DNA of 64,000 nucleotides, taken from NCBI GenBank assembly GCA_000299115.1, contig CP003801.1:62001-126000 (forward strand). The letters are read 5' to 3'. Position numbers and translations under genes: made by a program. The stretch is from an alpha proteobacterium HIMB59 (lineage in GTDB: Bacteria; Pseudomonadota; Alphaproteobacteria; HIMB59). Positions 53,110-62,139 of the stretch are shown piece after piece. A model generated the notes under the pieces. It worked only from the letters and a program-made list of their open reading frames with translations, had not been told where the DNA came from and searched no databases. The stretch's first letter is position 1. Each line of letters starts with the position of its first letter.

Positions 53110-53550
53110 ATGAACATCGTAAACTTTACCCCAATAGAATCTCTTCTGGGTGGTCTAATCATAGGATTAGCTGTGGCTATCTTATATCTCATGAGAGGAA
53201 ACTACACTGGTATTAGCGGAATATATTTCAATGTGATCTCAGCCAACAAAAATGGATTCATCTGGAGACTTTCATTTATTCTTGGCTTAATTATTGGCCC
53301 AGTTATTTTGAGTTTCTTTCCATACAAAGATTTAGGCTTTGAAATGCCAAACACCAATCCAATTATTATCATTTTAGGTGGTTTGCTTGTTGGATACGGG
53401 ACACAGCTGGGTTCAGGATGTACTTCTGGTCATGGTGTGTGTGGAATTGGTAGACTATCAATAAGATCTATTGTAGGCACATGTGTTTTTGTTGGTGCGG
53501 GAGTCTTAACAGTTCTCCTAACTAGATCGCTTGGATGGGTGGTACTGTAA
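53110..53550 (+). CDS. YeeE/YedE family sulfur transporter, first half
   Basis: A 146-residue membrane protein with about four hydrophobic segments. The motif GTQLGSGCTSGHGVCGIGRLS near residues 96-116 contains the conserved cysteine of YeeE/YedE (TsuA) thiosulfate importers. Here the family is split into two genes; the second half follows with a TAATG overlap. It lies after cysE, consistent with importing thiosulfate or another reduced sulfur species for cysteine. An AAGGAG site precedes the ATG. A single intact TsuA-like protein would be about 350 residues. Confidence 0.88.
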   Translation: MNIVNFTPIESLLGGLIIGLAVAILYLMRGNYTGISGIYFNVISANKNGFIWRLSFILGLIIGPVILSFFPYKDLGFEMPNTNPIIIILGGLLVGYGTQLGSGCTSGHGVCGIGRLSIRSIVGTCVFVGAGVLTVLLTRSLGWVVL

Positions 53551-53966
53551 TGATGAAGAATATTTTTATTCCTTTAATCAGCGGTATCATTTTTGGTATT
53601 GGATTAGTGATTGCTGGGATGACAAATCCCGCTAAAGTCATGGGTTTTTTGAATATTTTCGGAAACTGGGATCCATCGCTAATGTTTGTGATGGGTGGGG
53701 CTATACTTGTTAGTATGCCTGCATTCTTATTAATTGGTAAGAAAATGTCGGCACCATTATTTAATAAGGAAGAAGGCTTTAGCCAACAATTAAAAAAGAA
53801 TATTGATAGCCCTTTAATTATAGGTTCATCGATGTTTGGAGTAGGATGGGCTCTGGTAGGGTTTTGTCCTGGTCCTGCTATTTCTGCTTTAACTCAAGTT
53901 GACGGAAACGTTTTTATTTTTTTCATCGCCATGTCTATTGGGATGCTGATAAAAAAAATCTATTAA
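53550..53966 (+). CDS. YeeE/YedE family sulfur transporter, second half (DUF6691 type)
   Basis: A 138-residue membrane protein with four hydrophobic segments. Blocks GIIFGIGLVIAGMTNPAKVMGFL and GVGWALVGFCPGPAISALT (the conserved GFCPGPA cysteine) identify the partner half of the two-gene YeeE/YedE system. The ATG at 53550 overlaps the previous TAA by one base (TAATG), so the halves are coupled and probably form a heterodimer. It ends in a TTAA shared with the convergent Ldh-family gene. Confidence 0.87.
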   Translation: MMKNIFIPLISGIIFGIGLVIAGMTNPAKVMGFLNIFGNWDPSLMFVMGGAILVSMPAFLLIGKKMSAPLFNKEEGFSQQLKKNIDSPLIIGSSMFGVGWALVGFCPGPAISALTQVDGNVFIFFIAMSIGMLIKKIY

Positions 53967-54955
53967 ATTTGATTTATTCGCTCAAGTAGCTGATCATTAA
54001 TTTCAATATCTTGATCTTTGTTTTTTTGAAAAGCTGCTTGACGTTTTGAGCCAGGAAGTCTTGCTCCCTCTTGCTCGATGATACTTTTAATGAGCGTATT
54101 CATTGCAGTTGAATAATTTGAATTAAATTTTTCTGGATTGATAGCAATAAAAAATTGACCAGTGCTAGGAGGACCCCCATCACCTCCTGCAAAAGAAGAA
54201 GCTTGAGTTCCTAAATTACCACCTGCAATACAAGCTGTAAAAATCTCGACAAGTAATCCTGTGCCAAATCCCTTATACCCGCCACTTGGTGCCATCGTTC
54301 CTTTTAGTGCTTCTTGTGCATTGGTTGTAACATTGCCCTCAGCGTCAAAAGCCCAACCTTCAGGAATTGCCTCACCTGTCTTAGCACGAACAGAAATTTC
54401 ACTTTTAGCAACAACACTTGCAGATTGATCTATAATTATTGCAGCTTCACCTTCTAAGGGGACTGCAATTGAAAATGGGTTGGTTCCCACTACAGCCTTT
54501 TTTCCTCCAATTGGGGCAATAGAAGCAGGCGCATTGGTAAAACCCATTCCAACAAAACCATTTTCTGCAATTCTTTTCGTATGAAAACCTAAAACTCCGC
54601 AATTATATGAATTGAATATTGACATGCTCGCAATACCTGAATTTGTGCACATATCAAAAAGCGAACTAAATCCTAAATTAATTGCTGTATGAGCAAACCC
54701 ATTATCAGCATTAACTTTTAAGGCAGATTCTGAGATCTTCTCAGATGATACTTTTGCTGTTCCTTTAATTTTTCCTATTTTTAAGTGATTGCAGTAAATG
54801 GGTAGATAATGAAATCCATGACTTTTAATTCCACTTAGTTCTGCATCCAAGATTCCGTCAATTATGCCATTACAATTTTCTTCAGAACAGCCGGAATTCT
54901 GAAGTTTTTCTTTGGCTAAATTAAAAGCCTCTGAGAAAGAAAATTTAGGCATCAC
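53963..54955 (-). CDS. Ldh family (malate/lactate/sulfolactate dehydrogenase type) oxidoreductase
   Basis: A 330-residue NAD(P)-dependent 2-hydroxyacid dehydrogenase of the LDH2/MDH2 fold. Typical blocks are GIKSHGFHYLP with the catalytic His, FTNAPASIAPIGGKKAVVGTNPFSIAVP, IIDQSASVVAKSE, EGWAFDAEGN and SGGYKGFGTGLLVEI. Members oxidise malate, lactate, sulfolactate, ureidoglycolate or hydroxyproline-derived compounds, so the substrate remains open. Standing tail to tail with a sulfur transporter and upstream of the betaine operon, sulfolactate or another osmolyte product is attractive but unproven. Tandem ATGs start the frame (54955 or 54952). Confidence 0.88.
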   Translation of the reverse strand: MMPKFSFSEAFNLAKEKLQNSGCSEENCNGIIDGILDAELSGIKSHGFHYLPIYCNHLKIGKIKGTAKVSSEKISESALKVNADNGFAHTAINLGFSSLFDMCTNSGIASMSIFNSYNCGVLGFHTKRIAENGFVGMGFTNAPASIAPIGGKKAVVGTNPFSIAVPLEGEAAIIIDQSASVVAKSEISVRAKTGEAIPEGWAFDAEGNVTTNAQEALKGTMAPSGGYKGFGTGLLVEIFTACIAGGNLGTQASSFAGGDGGPPSTGQFFIAINPEKFNSNYSTAMNTLIKSIIEQEGARLPGSKRQAAFQKNKDQDIEINDQLLERINQI

Positions 54956-55086
54956 AGAATTAGAGGGATTTTCTAAACCAAATCAAGAAAAAAAAATTTC
55001 ATAATGTGAATTTTTTTTAAAATCTGTTTGCATGAATGAACCCGAAATGTTTAACTTACTGCAGATATATCTATAAAGGAGGAAAT

Positions 55087-56079
55087 ATGTCAATATTTCG
55101 TTTATTTACAGCTCTTTTCCTTGCACTAGGGATTACTACTATCTCCTCAAGTGCTAAAGCGGATTGTGAGAATGTAACTATCGCTGAAATGAACTGGGCA
55201 TCAGCTCAGGTCATCGCACACATCGATGCTGTCCTCTTAAGAGGTCTTGGATGTGAAGTAGAATTAATTCCTGGTGATACAATGCCAACTTCAACTTCTT
55301 TAGTTGAAAAAGGTGAGCCTTCGATTGCTCCAGAACTATGGTCACAAAACTTAAAGCAAGTTTTAGATCCAGCTGAAGCTGAAGGACTTATCAAAAACGT
55401 AGGTAAAGTATTTGAAAATGGCGGAGAAGAAGGTCTTTGGATCCCAACTTACATTGCAGAAGCTAATGGTATCGTCACCATTGAAGATGCTCTTGCAAGA
55501 CCTGATTTATTCCCACACCCTGAAGACTCAAGCGTAGCTGGTTTCTACGGCTGCCCTGCGGGTTGGAACTGTCAGATCACTACAACTCAAATGTTTAAAG
55601 CGTATGGCATGGAAGGTGCTGGTTTTGAATTTATTGATCCAGGTTCAGGTGGAGCTCTTTCAGGTGCTATGGGTGAAGCATACAACAAAGGTGAAGGTTG
55701 GTTTGGATACTATTGGGGTCCAACAGCTATCCTCGGTAAGTATGACATGACTAAGCTTGATGAAGGCGTTGATCATAATGCAGAAACTTGGATTTCTGAG
55801 ATCAATGACTTAAACGTCGCTTCACCAGGTAAGAATAGATATCCTGCTTCAACAGTGGAAACATATGTTGGTAAAGATATGCTAGGTAATAGAAAAGTGA
55901 TGAGCTATCTTGAAAAAAGAAGTTTCCCTAACTCATTACTTAGCCAAATCTTAGCTTGGAAAGAAGAAAACCAAGCAGAAGCAGAGGAAACTGCATATTA
56001 CTTCTTAGAGAACTATTCAAATGTTTGGGGCAATTGGGTACCTTTTGACCAAAAACTTGATATTCAAAACTCTCTATAA
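55087..56079 (+). CDS. proX: Glycine betaine/proline betaine ABC transporter, periplasmic binding protein
   Basis: A 330-residue secreted binding protein of the OpuAC family. The start at 55087 has an AAAGGAGG site at 55076-55083 and begins a clear signal peptide (MSIFRLFTALFLALGITTIS, cleavage after AKA). Likely onium-binding aromatics are in EMNWASAQ, APELW, GWFGYYWGPT. It binds a quaternary ammonium or sulfonium osmolyte for ProWV. The gene is G+C-enriched relative to its neighbours, which suggests high expression. A terminator-like hairpin after it would lower downstream expression. Confidence 0.92.
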   Translation: MSIFRLFTALFLALGITTISSSAKADCENVTIAEMNWASAQVIAHIDAVLLRGLGCEVELIPGDTMPTSTSLVEKGEPSIAPELWSQNLKQVLDPAEAEGLIKNVGKVFENGGEEGLWIPTYIAEANGIVTIEDALARPDLFPHPEDSSVAGFYGCPAGWNCQITTTQMFKAYGMEGAGFEFIDPGSGGALSGAMGEAYNKGEGWFGYYWGPTAILGKYDMTKLDEGVDHNAETWISEINDLNVASPGKNRYPASTVETYVGKDMLGNRKVMSYLEKRSFPNSLLSQILAWKEENQAEAEETAYYFLENYSNVWGNWVPFDQKLDIQNSL

Positions 56080-56094
56080 GAATATATAATTATG

Positions 56095-56128
56095 ACCTGG
56101 GGTATTTCTTTATCCCAGGTTTTTTTTT
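56095..56128 (+). terminator. Attenuating terminator between proX and proW
   Basis: ACCTGGG (56095-56101) and CCCAGGT (56114-56120) with a 12-base loop, followed by a run of nine T (56120-56128): a complete rho-independent terminator inside the operon. Only read-through would transcribe proW onward, favouring excess binding protein. An AGGAGG site for proW follows immediately. Confidence 0.75.
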
Positions 56129-56148
56129 AGAGGAGGAAATATAATTAG

Positions 56149-57039
56149 ATGAGTAACTTTTTTACTACATTCCCAGAAATGCCTAATAAGCAATTCCGTG
56201 AGATGAAAAAAGGTATTGACGCGAGTTACAAAGACTTTGCTCGTGAATGGGGTGATGTCATTGATGCCATGTTTGACCCTCTTCTAAAAATGTTAGTTTT
56301 TTTTGAAAAGACTCTGGTTGCTACACCTTGGCCAATATTCATGATTGTATTGGTGGCTCTCACCTATTGGGGAAGTCGCAGTATAAAACTTTGTGTAGGA
56401 ACGGTATTAGCTTTTATCTTTATTGGCTACTTTAGAATGTGGGAGGAAACTATGAGCACGATTGCTATCATTCTCACTTCAGTGATCATGTCAGTAGCTA
56501 TTGGTTTACCTACTGGTATAGCTATGTCCAGATCTGATAGAACTCAAAAAATAGTGACTCCTATCTTGGATATCATGCAGACTATGCCGCCATTCGTATA
56601 TCTAATTCCAATTGTGATGTTAATGGGTATAGGAAAGATACCAGGTTTAATTGCCGTGGTAATCTATGCCATACCACCTCTTATTCGTTTAACGAATTTA
56701 GGTATTAGAGAAGTTGATCAGGAAGCTCTGGAAGCTGCAGATGCTTTTGGAGCAACAAAAAGACAAAAACTTTTTCAAGTGCAATTGCCTTTAGCCCTTC
56801 CCACCATTTTTGCTGGGATCAACCAAACTATTATGATGGCCTTGGCAATGGTTATTATCGCTTCCATGATTGGCGTAAAAGGACTAGGTCAACCTGTTCT
56901 TCAATCCATCTATAATCAGTATTTCACAAAAGGTGTTCTCTATGGGCTTGCCATTGTGATTGTTGCTATTGTTTTTGATCGTGTCTCTCAATCTTACGGG
57001 CAAAGAATTCAGAAACACCGTTCCGGAAGGGTTGTTTAA
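56149..57039 (+). CDS. proW: Glycine betaine/proline betaine ABC transporter permease
   Basis: A 296-residue inner-membrane permease. Five to seven hydrophobic segments, the DIMQTMPPFVYLIPIVMLMGIGKIPG block and the EAA loop EALEAADAFGATKRQKLFQVQLPLALP are typical of ProW/OpuAB. The first about 60 residues form a soluble N-terminal part. AGGAGG lies 12 bases before the ATG. It forms the membrane channel for substrate delivered by ProX and is energised by ProV, whose gene begins 3 bases downstream. Confidence 0.93.
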   Translation: MSNFFTTFPEMPNKQFREMKKGIDASYKDFAREWGDVIDAMFDPLLKMLVFFEKTLVATPWPIFMIVLVALTYWGSRSIKLCVGTVLAFIFIGYFRMWEETMSTIAIILTSVIMSVAIGLPTGIAMSRSDRTQKIVTPILDIMQTMPPFVYLIPIVMLMGIGKIPGLIAVVIYAIPPLIRLTNLGIREVDQEALEAADAFGATKRQKLFQVQLPLALPTIFAGINQTIMMALAMVIIASMIGVKGLGQPVLQSIYNQYFTKGVLYGLAIVIVAIVFDRVSQSYGQRIQKHRSGRVV

Positions 57040-57042
57040 ATC

Positions 57043-58065
57043 ATGTCTGAAGCAAAGATAAAAATTAAAAACCTATACAAAATTTTTGGTAAAAATCCTA
57101 AAAATGCCATGGAACATGTCAAAAATGGCATAGGTAAAGATGAGCTTTTAGAAAAGCATAATCATGTTCTCGGATTAAAAGACATTAATCTTGATATTCA
57201 TGCTAGATCCATTCAAGTCGTAATGGGATTATCAGGTTCTGGTAAATCAACTCTTATTCGACATATCAATCGTTTAATTGAGCCTACAGATGGAAGTGTG
57301 AGTGTTGATGGTGAAGAAGTGCTCAAAATGAACGAGGAACAATTAAGAAACTTTCGACGCAGTAAAACGGCGATGGTATTTCAACGTTTTGCTCTACTTC
57401 CCCACAAGACTGTTCTTCAAAACACAATTTTTGGACTACATATTCAAAATGTCAGTGATGAGGAAGCAAAAAAAAGTGCACTCAGATGGATTGAACGTGT
57501 TGGTCTCTCCGGATATGAAGATAAATATCCTCAACACCTATCCGGTGGAATGCAACAACGAGTTGGTCTTGCAAGAGCTTTAACCAATGATGGTGATATT
57601 CTTTTAATGGACGAAGCCTTTAGTGCCCTTGATCCCCTCATCAGGAAAGATATGCAAGATATTCTTTTAGAACTTCAGGACGAGTTGCACAAAACTGTAG
57701 TTTTTATTACTCATGATCTAGATGAGGCACTAAAATTAGGAGATCGAATTGCTATTTTAAAAGACGGTGTAATGGACCAGGAGGGAATTCCTGCTGAGAT
57801 TCTTCTCAACCCACAAACACAATATGTAAAAGACTTTGTTGAAGATGTTAACAGAGCTAGAGTGATTAAAGCAAAGCATATTATGTCAGATCTTAATGGA
57901 CAGGATTTGAGTGGTGCGATGCCAATCAATCAAGATGAATTTATTGATCGCTTTATCGATAAGGTGATCGCTGATAAACCTGAAAACCTCGTCATACAAG
58001 ACAAAGATCAGAATAACGTTGGTTTCTTGTCTACCAAAAGACTTTCAGAGATTTTAAAAAGATAA
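57043..58065 (+). CDS. proV: Glycine betaine/proline betaine ABC transporter ATP-binding subunit
   Basis: A 340-residue ATPase. The ProV-type N-terminus (KIFGKNPKNAMEHVKNGIGKDEL) precedes Walker A GLSGSGKSTLIRHINRLIEPTDG, the Q-loop VFQRFALLPHKTVLQN, the signature LSGGMQQRVGLARAL, Walker B ILLMDEAFSALDPL and the H-loop FITHDLDEAL. The C-terminal extension (about residues 260-340) is a reduced regulatory part where ProV/OpuAA normally has CBS domains; only one CBS-like unit could fit. It is followed after 3 bases by an aldehyde dehydrogenase gene, so import and catabolism are likely one transcript. Confidence 0.93.
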   Translation: MSEAKIKIKNLYKIFGKNPKNAMEHVKNGIGKDELLEKHNHVLGLKDINLDIHARSIQVVMGLSGSGKSTLIRHINRLIEPTDGSVSVDGEEVLKMNEEQLRNFRRSKTAMVFQRFALLPHKTVLQNTIFGLHIQNVSDEEAKKSALRWIERVGLSGYEDKYPQHLSGGMQQRVGLARALTNDGDILLMDEAFSALDPLIRKDMQDILLELQDELHKTVVFITHDLDEALKLGDRIAILKDGVMDQEGIPAEILLNPQTQYVKDFVEDVNRARVIKAKHIMSDLNGQDLSGAMPINQDEFIDRFIDKVIADKPENLVIQDKDQNNVGFLSTKRLSEILKR

Positions 58066-58068
58066 TTT

Positions 58069-59508
58069 ATGAAATCCTCAAATTATATTGCAGGCCAGTG
58101 GGTCGAAGGAACGGGTTCGTTCAATAACATTAATCCCTCTGATACCTCAGACCAAATTGATAGCTATACTTCGGCCACAGCTGAACAGTTCGAACAAGCC
58201 GTTCAAGCCGCAATCAAAGCTCAAAAAGAATGGGAAAAGGTTGGGATTGAAAAAAAATCACAAATTCTGATTAAAATTGGTGATGAATTAATTGCCAAAT
58301 CTAAAGAATTAGGTGAGCTATTATCTCGCGAGGAGGGCAAACCTCTAGCTGAAGGAATTGGAGAAGTAGCTCGAGCTGGACAACAATTTCAATACTATGG
58401 ATCGGAGTGCCTTCGTTTATATGGAGAAAGAATTCCATCAACTCGTCCAGGCTTTCAAGTAGAAATTTCTCGTGAACCTTTGGGTGTAATTGGAATTATT
58501 TCTCCATGGAATTTTCCAATCGCTATACCTGCTTGGAAAGCAGCTCCTGCAATGATGTGTGGTAATGCCGTAATTCTGAAACCAGCATCATTAACTCCTG
58601 CTAGTGCTATTGAACTTACAAAAATTATTGCCAAACAAGATATCCCTGCTGGACTATTTAATTTAGTTCTTGGATCAGGTGGAGATATTGGAAACAAAAT
58701 AGCAACCCACAAAGATATTGTTGCGATTTCTTTTACAGGTTCAGTTGATGTTGGAAGAAAACTTTATCAAGACTCATCTCCTTTTTTAAAAAAAATGCAA
58801 ATGGAGATGGGTTCAAAAAATCCTTTAGTAGTTATGGAGGATGCCGATCTTAAAACAGCAATAGCTTGTGCAGCCAATGGAGCTTATGGAGGAACTGGAC
58901 AAAAATGTACTGCTTCATCAAGACTGATCGTTCATGAAAATCTTTATGATGATTTTATCAAAGGCTTAATTGATAATATTAAAAATCTTAAAGTAGGACA
59001 TGCCCTCGATGAAGGAACTCAAATGGGACCTGCTTCCAATGAAGCTCAATATGAATCAAATTTAAATTACGTTGAGATTGGTAAGGGTGAAGCCAAACTG
59101 GCCTATGGTGGTAATCCGATGAATATGAGAACGGCAGGCTATTACATGGAACCAACTCTTTTCATTGATGGCGATAATAAATCGCGAATAAACCAAGAGG
59201 AAATGTTTGGCCCTATTGCTTGTGTTATTCCTACCAAAAACTTAGATCATGCACTTGAGATAGCCAATGATACTGACTTTGGTTTATCAAGTGGAATTAT
59301 TACTCAATCCCTTGCAAAAGCTGAGTATTTTAAACAAAACATCAAAACAGGGGTGGCTACGGTTAATCTGCCAACAGCCGGATTAGACTATCACGTTCCT
59401 TTTGGAGGCCGAAAAGCTTCGAGTTTTGGTCCCCGAGAACAAGGTACTTATGCCCGTGACTTCTACACTCAAGTAAAGACTTCCTACATCAATTCTGGAT
59501 CCATATAA
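58069..59508 (+). CDS. NAD(P)-dependent aldehyde dehydrogenase in the betaine operon
   Basis: A 479-residue aldehyde dehydrogenase. Catalytic residues are Asn148 (SPWNFP), Glu246 (MQMEMGSKNP) and Cys280 (GTGQKCTASSR); the NAD loop is SFTGSVDVG. By length and the GQKCTASSR/MGSKNP pattern it is nearest to succinate-semialdehyde or 2-oxoglutarate-semialdehyde dehydrogenases rather than BADH. 2-Oxoglutarate semialdehyde arises from hydroxyproline (and hydroxyproline betaine) breakdown, which would fit a betaine importer next door; the substrate is nevertheless uncertain. It starts 3 bases after proV and ends 7 bases before the M19-like gene. Confidence 0.9.
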   Translation: MKSSNYIAGQWVEGTGSFNNINPSDTSDQIDSYTSATAEQFEQAVQAAIKAQKEWEKVGIEKKSQILIKIGDELIAKSKELGELLSREEGKPLAEGIGEVARAGQQFQYYGSECLRLYGERIPSTRPGFQVEISREPLGVIGIISPWNFPIAIPAWKAAPAMMCGNAVILKPASLTPASAIELTKIIAKQDIPAGLFNLVLGSGGDIGNKIATHKDIVAISFTGSVDVGRKLYQDSSPFLKKMQMEMGSKNPLVVMEDADLKTAIACAANGAYGGTGQKCTASSRLIVHENLYDDFIKGLIDNIKNLKVGHALDEGTQMGPASNEAQYESNLNYVEIGKGEAKLAYGGNPMNMRTAGYYMEPTLFIDGDNKSRINQEEMFGPIACVIPTKNLDHALEIANDTDFGLSSGIITQSLAKAEYFKQNIKTGVATVNLPTAGLDYHVPFGGRKASSFGPREQGTYARDFYTQVKTSYINSGSI

Positions 59509-59515
59509 TTCTCGA

Positions 59516-60484
59516 ATGAATTTTCGAGTTGATAATCTCCAGTATTGTAACTGGTCAAGAGAGATTTTTGAAATTAATCACCAAGCCAAGCTTGATGCTG
59601 TTCATGCTACCATCTGTTATCACGAAGATTTTGATGAACTCCAAAAAAATATTGAACAATGGAATATATTTTTTAAAGAAAATGCAGATCTCATCTTTCC
59701 AGGAAAAAACTCAAAAGATATTGAAGAAGCTAAAATCCAAAACAAGACTGCTGTTTTTTATGGTCTACAGAATTGTTCTCCGATTGAAGATAATATTGAA
59801 TATGTTGAAATTTTAAAAAAACAGGGCGTTCTGTTTATGCAACTGACTTATAACAATCAGTCACTTCTAGCCACCGGTTGTTATGAAAAAAGAGATAGTG
59901 GAATTACTCGAATGGGAAAAGAAGTTATCCAAGAAATGAATAGAGTGAAAATGATTGTGGACATGTCTCACTCTGCTGAATTTTCTACACTCGAAGCAAT
60001 AGAAATCTCTGATGCTCCCATTGTAGTAAGTCATGCTAATCCTTCTTTTTGGCACAAAGGCTTAAGAAATAAATCTGATGATGTCCTGAAAGCTTTAAAT
60101 GATAGTGGAGGGATGATTGGTTTTTCACTCTACCCTCACCATTTAAAAGGTGCCTCTGATTGTACTCTTGATTCTTTTTGTGAGATGATAGCTGAAACAA
60201 CAAAAAAAATATCAGTGAAACAGATTGGAATAGGTTCTGACTTATGTATCCGACATCCAGATAGCATAGTGGAGTGGATGCGTAATGGCACTTGGACTAA
60301 GACCAAAGATTTTGGCGAAGGTAGCTCAGATAATCCTGGCTTCCCTCCCCAACCTAAATGGTTTGAAGATGCTCGAGGGTTTGACAATCTTGAAAATGGA
60401 TTAAAGAAAGTAGGTTTCAGCGAGGAAGAGACACACGACATCTTAGGGAATAATTGGTACAATTTTTATCGAAAGTTTGACTGA
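59516..60484 (+). CDS. M19 dipeptidase-like protein lacking canonical metal ligands
   Basis: A 322-residue protein with the TIM-barrel fold of renal dipeptidases. The late histidines are kept (MSHSAEFSTLEAI with His152, VVSHANP with His173) and the GIGSDLC Asp is present. However, the N-terminal metal pair H-x-D is missing (RVDNLQYCNWSREIF instead of DGHND) and the bridging Glu is Gln85 in GLQNCSPIED. The same GFQN-type subfamily is found, as I recall, beside dimethylglycine catabolism genes in Pseudomonas (PA5396). It therefore may not be a dipeptidase but act in methylated-glycine or betaine metabolism. The TGATG junction couples it to the next gene. Confidence 0.82.
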   Translation: MNFRVDNLQYCNWSREIFEINHQAKLDAVHATICYHEDFDELQKNIEQWNIFFKENADLIFPGKNSKDIEEAKIQNKTAVFYGLQNCSPIEDNIEYVEILKKQGVLFMQLTYNNQSLLATGCYEKRDSGITRMGKEVIQEMNRVKMIVDMSHSAEFSTLEAIEISDAPIVVSHANPSFWHKGLRNKSDDVLKALNDSGGMIGFSLYPHHLKGASDCTLDSFCEMIAETTKKISVKQIGIGSDLCIRHPDSIVEWMRNGTWTKTKDFGEGSSDNPGFPPQPKWFEDARGFDNLENGLKKVGFSEEETHDILGNNWYNFYRKFD

Positions 60485-62139
60485 TGCAGATAGATTTACG
60501 CAAACCAGAATTTGTCATGAAATTGAATCGATTAGGTTCATTTCACCAGTCAAAGCTCTCCTTTTTGAGAAGTTTTATTCGTGAATTTAAAGATTGGGAA
60601 TTTGAAACGAAGGAAATATCCCTTGATCAAATGGGGTTTGGGCATTGTGTCTATGTTGTGAAAAATGGCTCAAAACAATACTCTTTGGTTTGCTTTTCAA
60701 ACCACCTAGATGATAGTGAGCGTTCGGATCGAGTCATTGCTACTAAATGGGATGCGTCTTTTGTGTTATTTGATGGCGTTCCGTCAACCGAAGACATACA
60801 ACGCCTAAAAGATAATGTTCCCCTTCAAGAACAGGGTCGCGTAACCGAAAAAGAACTTTGCTTATCTCGTGCTAACAAATCAGTCAGAGTCTTTGAGCAC
60901 GTTGTCGATCAACTCTCTCAAGGAAAACAACCAGATACCAAAATTTTATACGATGTGGGTTATCTCTATCGCACAACTGCAGTTTATGGTTCAGGAAAAT
61001 TTGGATTAGCCGATCGTATTAAAGTTCAAGATCGTGAAGAATTAAAAGGGCCGTTTCGATTAGAAATGATGCTTGTATTTTTAGCAAGACAATTCACTTT
61101 TGATATGGTCAATCACGTAGCCTATCAACGATCCCCTCAATCAGCAGTAATGCTCGATGATAATATTGCTCGAAACTTAGGAATTGGAAATTCAACAGGT
61201 TTAGGGATGGCACCTTTTATTGTTAATCACCCTGCTCTGCTCAATCAATGGATACATTCAAGAGAAAAAGCGCTTCAAGCTATACGAAAACTTTCCGAAG
61301 TAACAAAAGATGAATTAGAAAAGTTTGCATTTTATCTCTCAACTATTCAAGAAAACATAAAATTTTGGAAAACAGATAGCGAATATCAAATTAAAAAAAA
61401 TAATGAGCTTTCTGAGGATTTGACTCAATTTAAAAAATACTTATCAAAAACTTCTTTAGAAAAATTTTTTTGGAATTCTTTATATCTGTGGGTTGAAGAA
61501 AATACTCAGCCAGAATGTTGTGAGCTTATTGTTTCACTTTTAATGGAGGTCTACCCTGATTTAGTAGAGCCTTTAAGTTATGAAATGTCTATTGATGAAG
61601 AAGATTATTTCGATATTGATACCTCCAGAACAATTGGAGATATTTGCAATCTCATCGAAAATCGGTATGGATGGCTGATTGATATCAACTTTGAGAACAA
61701 AGATAATATCTATAATTTTTGGTACTACTCTAAAAATAAACAAGAACCAAGAATGTCTGACCGATTTAGCGAGGAAGGAGCTGAGCTGGAGCTGCCCCTA
61801 GCTATTGCAAGAGATATCAACCTTTTATATAAGCAGCTTAAAAACCATAATCCAATGGAGCACCTATCAAAATATTTACAAAAAAGTCAAGAATATCGGC
61901 ATGTTTTAAGGAGAATTTTTATCTGTGAAAAACTTCCCTACTCTGAGATACAAGATAATACGATTTCAAAATCACTTATACCTGTGGATATGCTTCGATT
62001 AAAATTATCATTTTTTGGTGCTACGAGATTTGATCCTCGCTCTGATCGATGGGTTCGAATTACCATGTATCAAGGGGCGCCGCTTATGAAAGAAATCAGT
62101 CTTTCAGATGATACTTGGTCTTATAAAAAAATTGCCTGA
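60484..62139 (+). CDS. Protein of unknown function (551 aa), coupled to DUF3726
   Basis: A 551-residue protein with no signal peptide, membrane helix or domain that I recognise. It is not low-complexity: notable conserved-looking stretches are YDVGYLYRTTAVYGSGKFGLADR (about 156-178), GIGNSTGLGMAPFIVNHP (233-250) and, near the C-terminus, FFGATRFDPRSDRWVRITMYQG. Cys, His and acidic residues are scattered without a clear metal motif. It begins in a TGATG overlap with the M19-like gene and ends in another TGATG overlap with the DUF3726 gene, so all three are translationally coupled. Genomic position ties it to use of an imported onium compound; no activity is proposed. Confidence 0.85.
   Translation: MQIDLRKPEFVMKLNRLGSFHQSKLSFLRSFIREFKDWEFETKEISLDQMGFGHCVYVVKNGSKQYSLVCFSNHLDDSERSDRVIATKWDASFVLFDGVPSTEDIQRLKDNVPLQEQGRVTEKELCLSRANKSVRVFEHVVDQLSQGKQPDTKILYDVGYLYRTTAVYGSGKFGLADRIKVQDREELKGPFRLEMMLVFLARQFTFDMVNHVAYQRSPQSAVMLDDNIARNLGIGNSTGLGMAPFIVNHPALLNQWIHSREKALQAIRKLSEVTKDELEKFAFYLSTIQENIKFWKTDSEYQIKKNNELSEDLTQFKKYLSKTSLEKFFWNSLYLWVEENTQPECCELIVSLLMEVYPDLVEPLSYEMSIDEEDYFDIDTSRTIGDICNLIENRYGWLIDINFENKDNIYNFWYYSKNKQEPRMSDRFSEEGAELELPLAIARDINLLYKQLKNHNPMEHLSKYLQKSQEYRHVLRRIFICEKLPYSEIQDNTISKSLIPVDMLRLKLSFFGATRFDPRSDRWVRITMYQGAPLMKEISLSDDTWSYKKIA

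Noticed and set aside
53535-53549. Earlier ATG for the second YeeE/YedE half
   Set aside because: It would add five residues (MGGTV) overlapping the first half; the TAATG start at 53550 is the normal coupled form.
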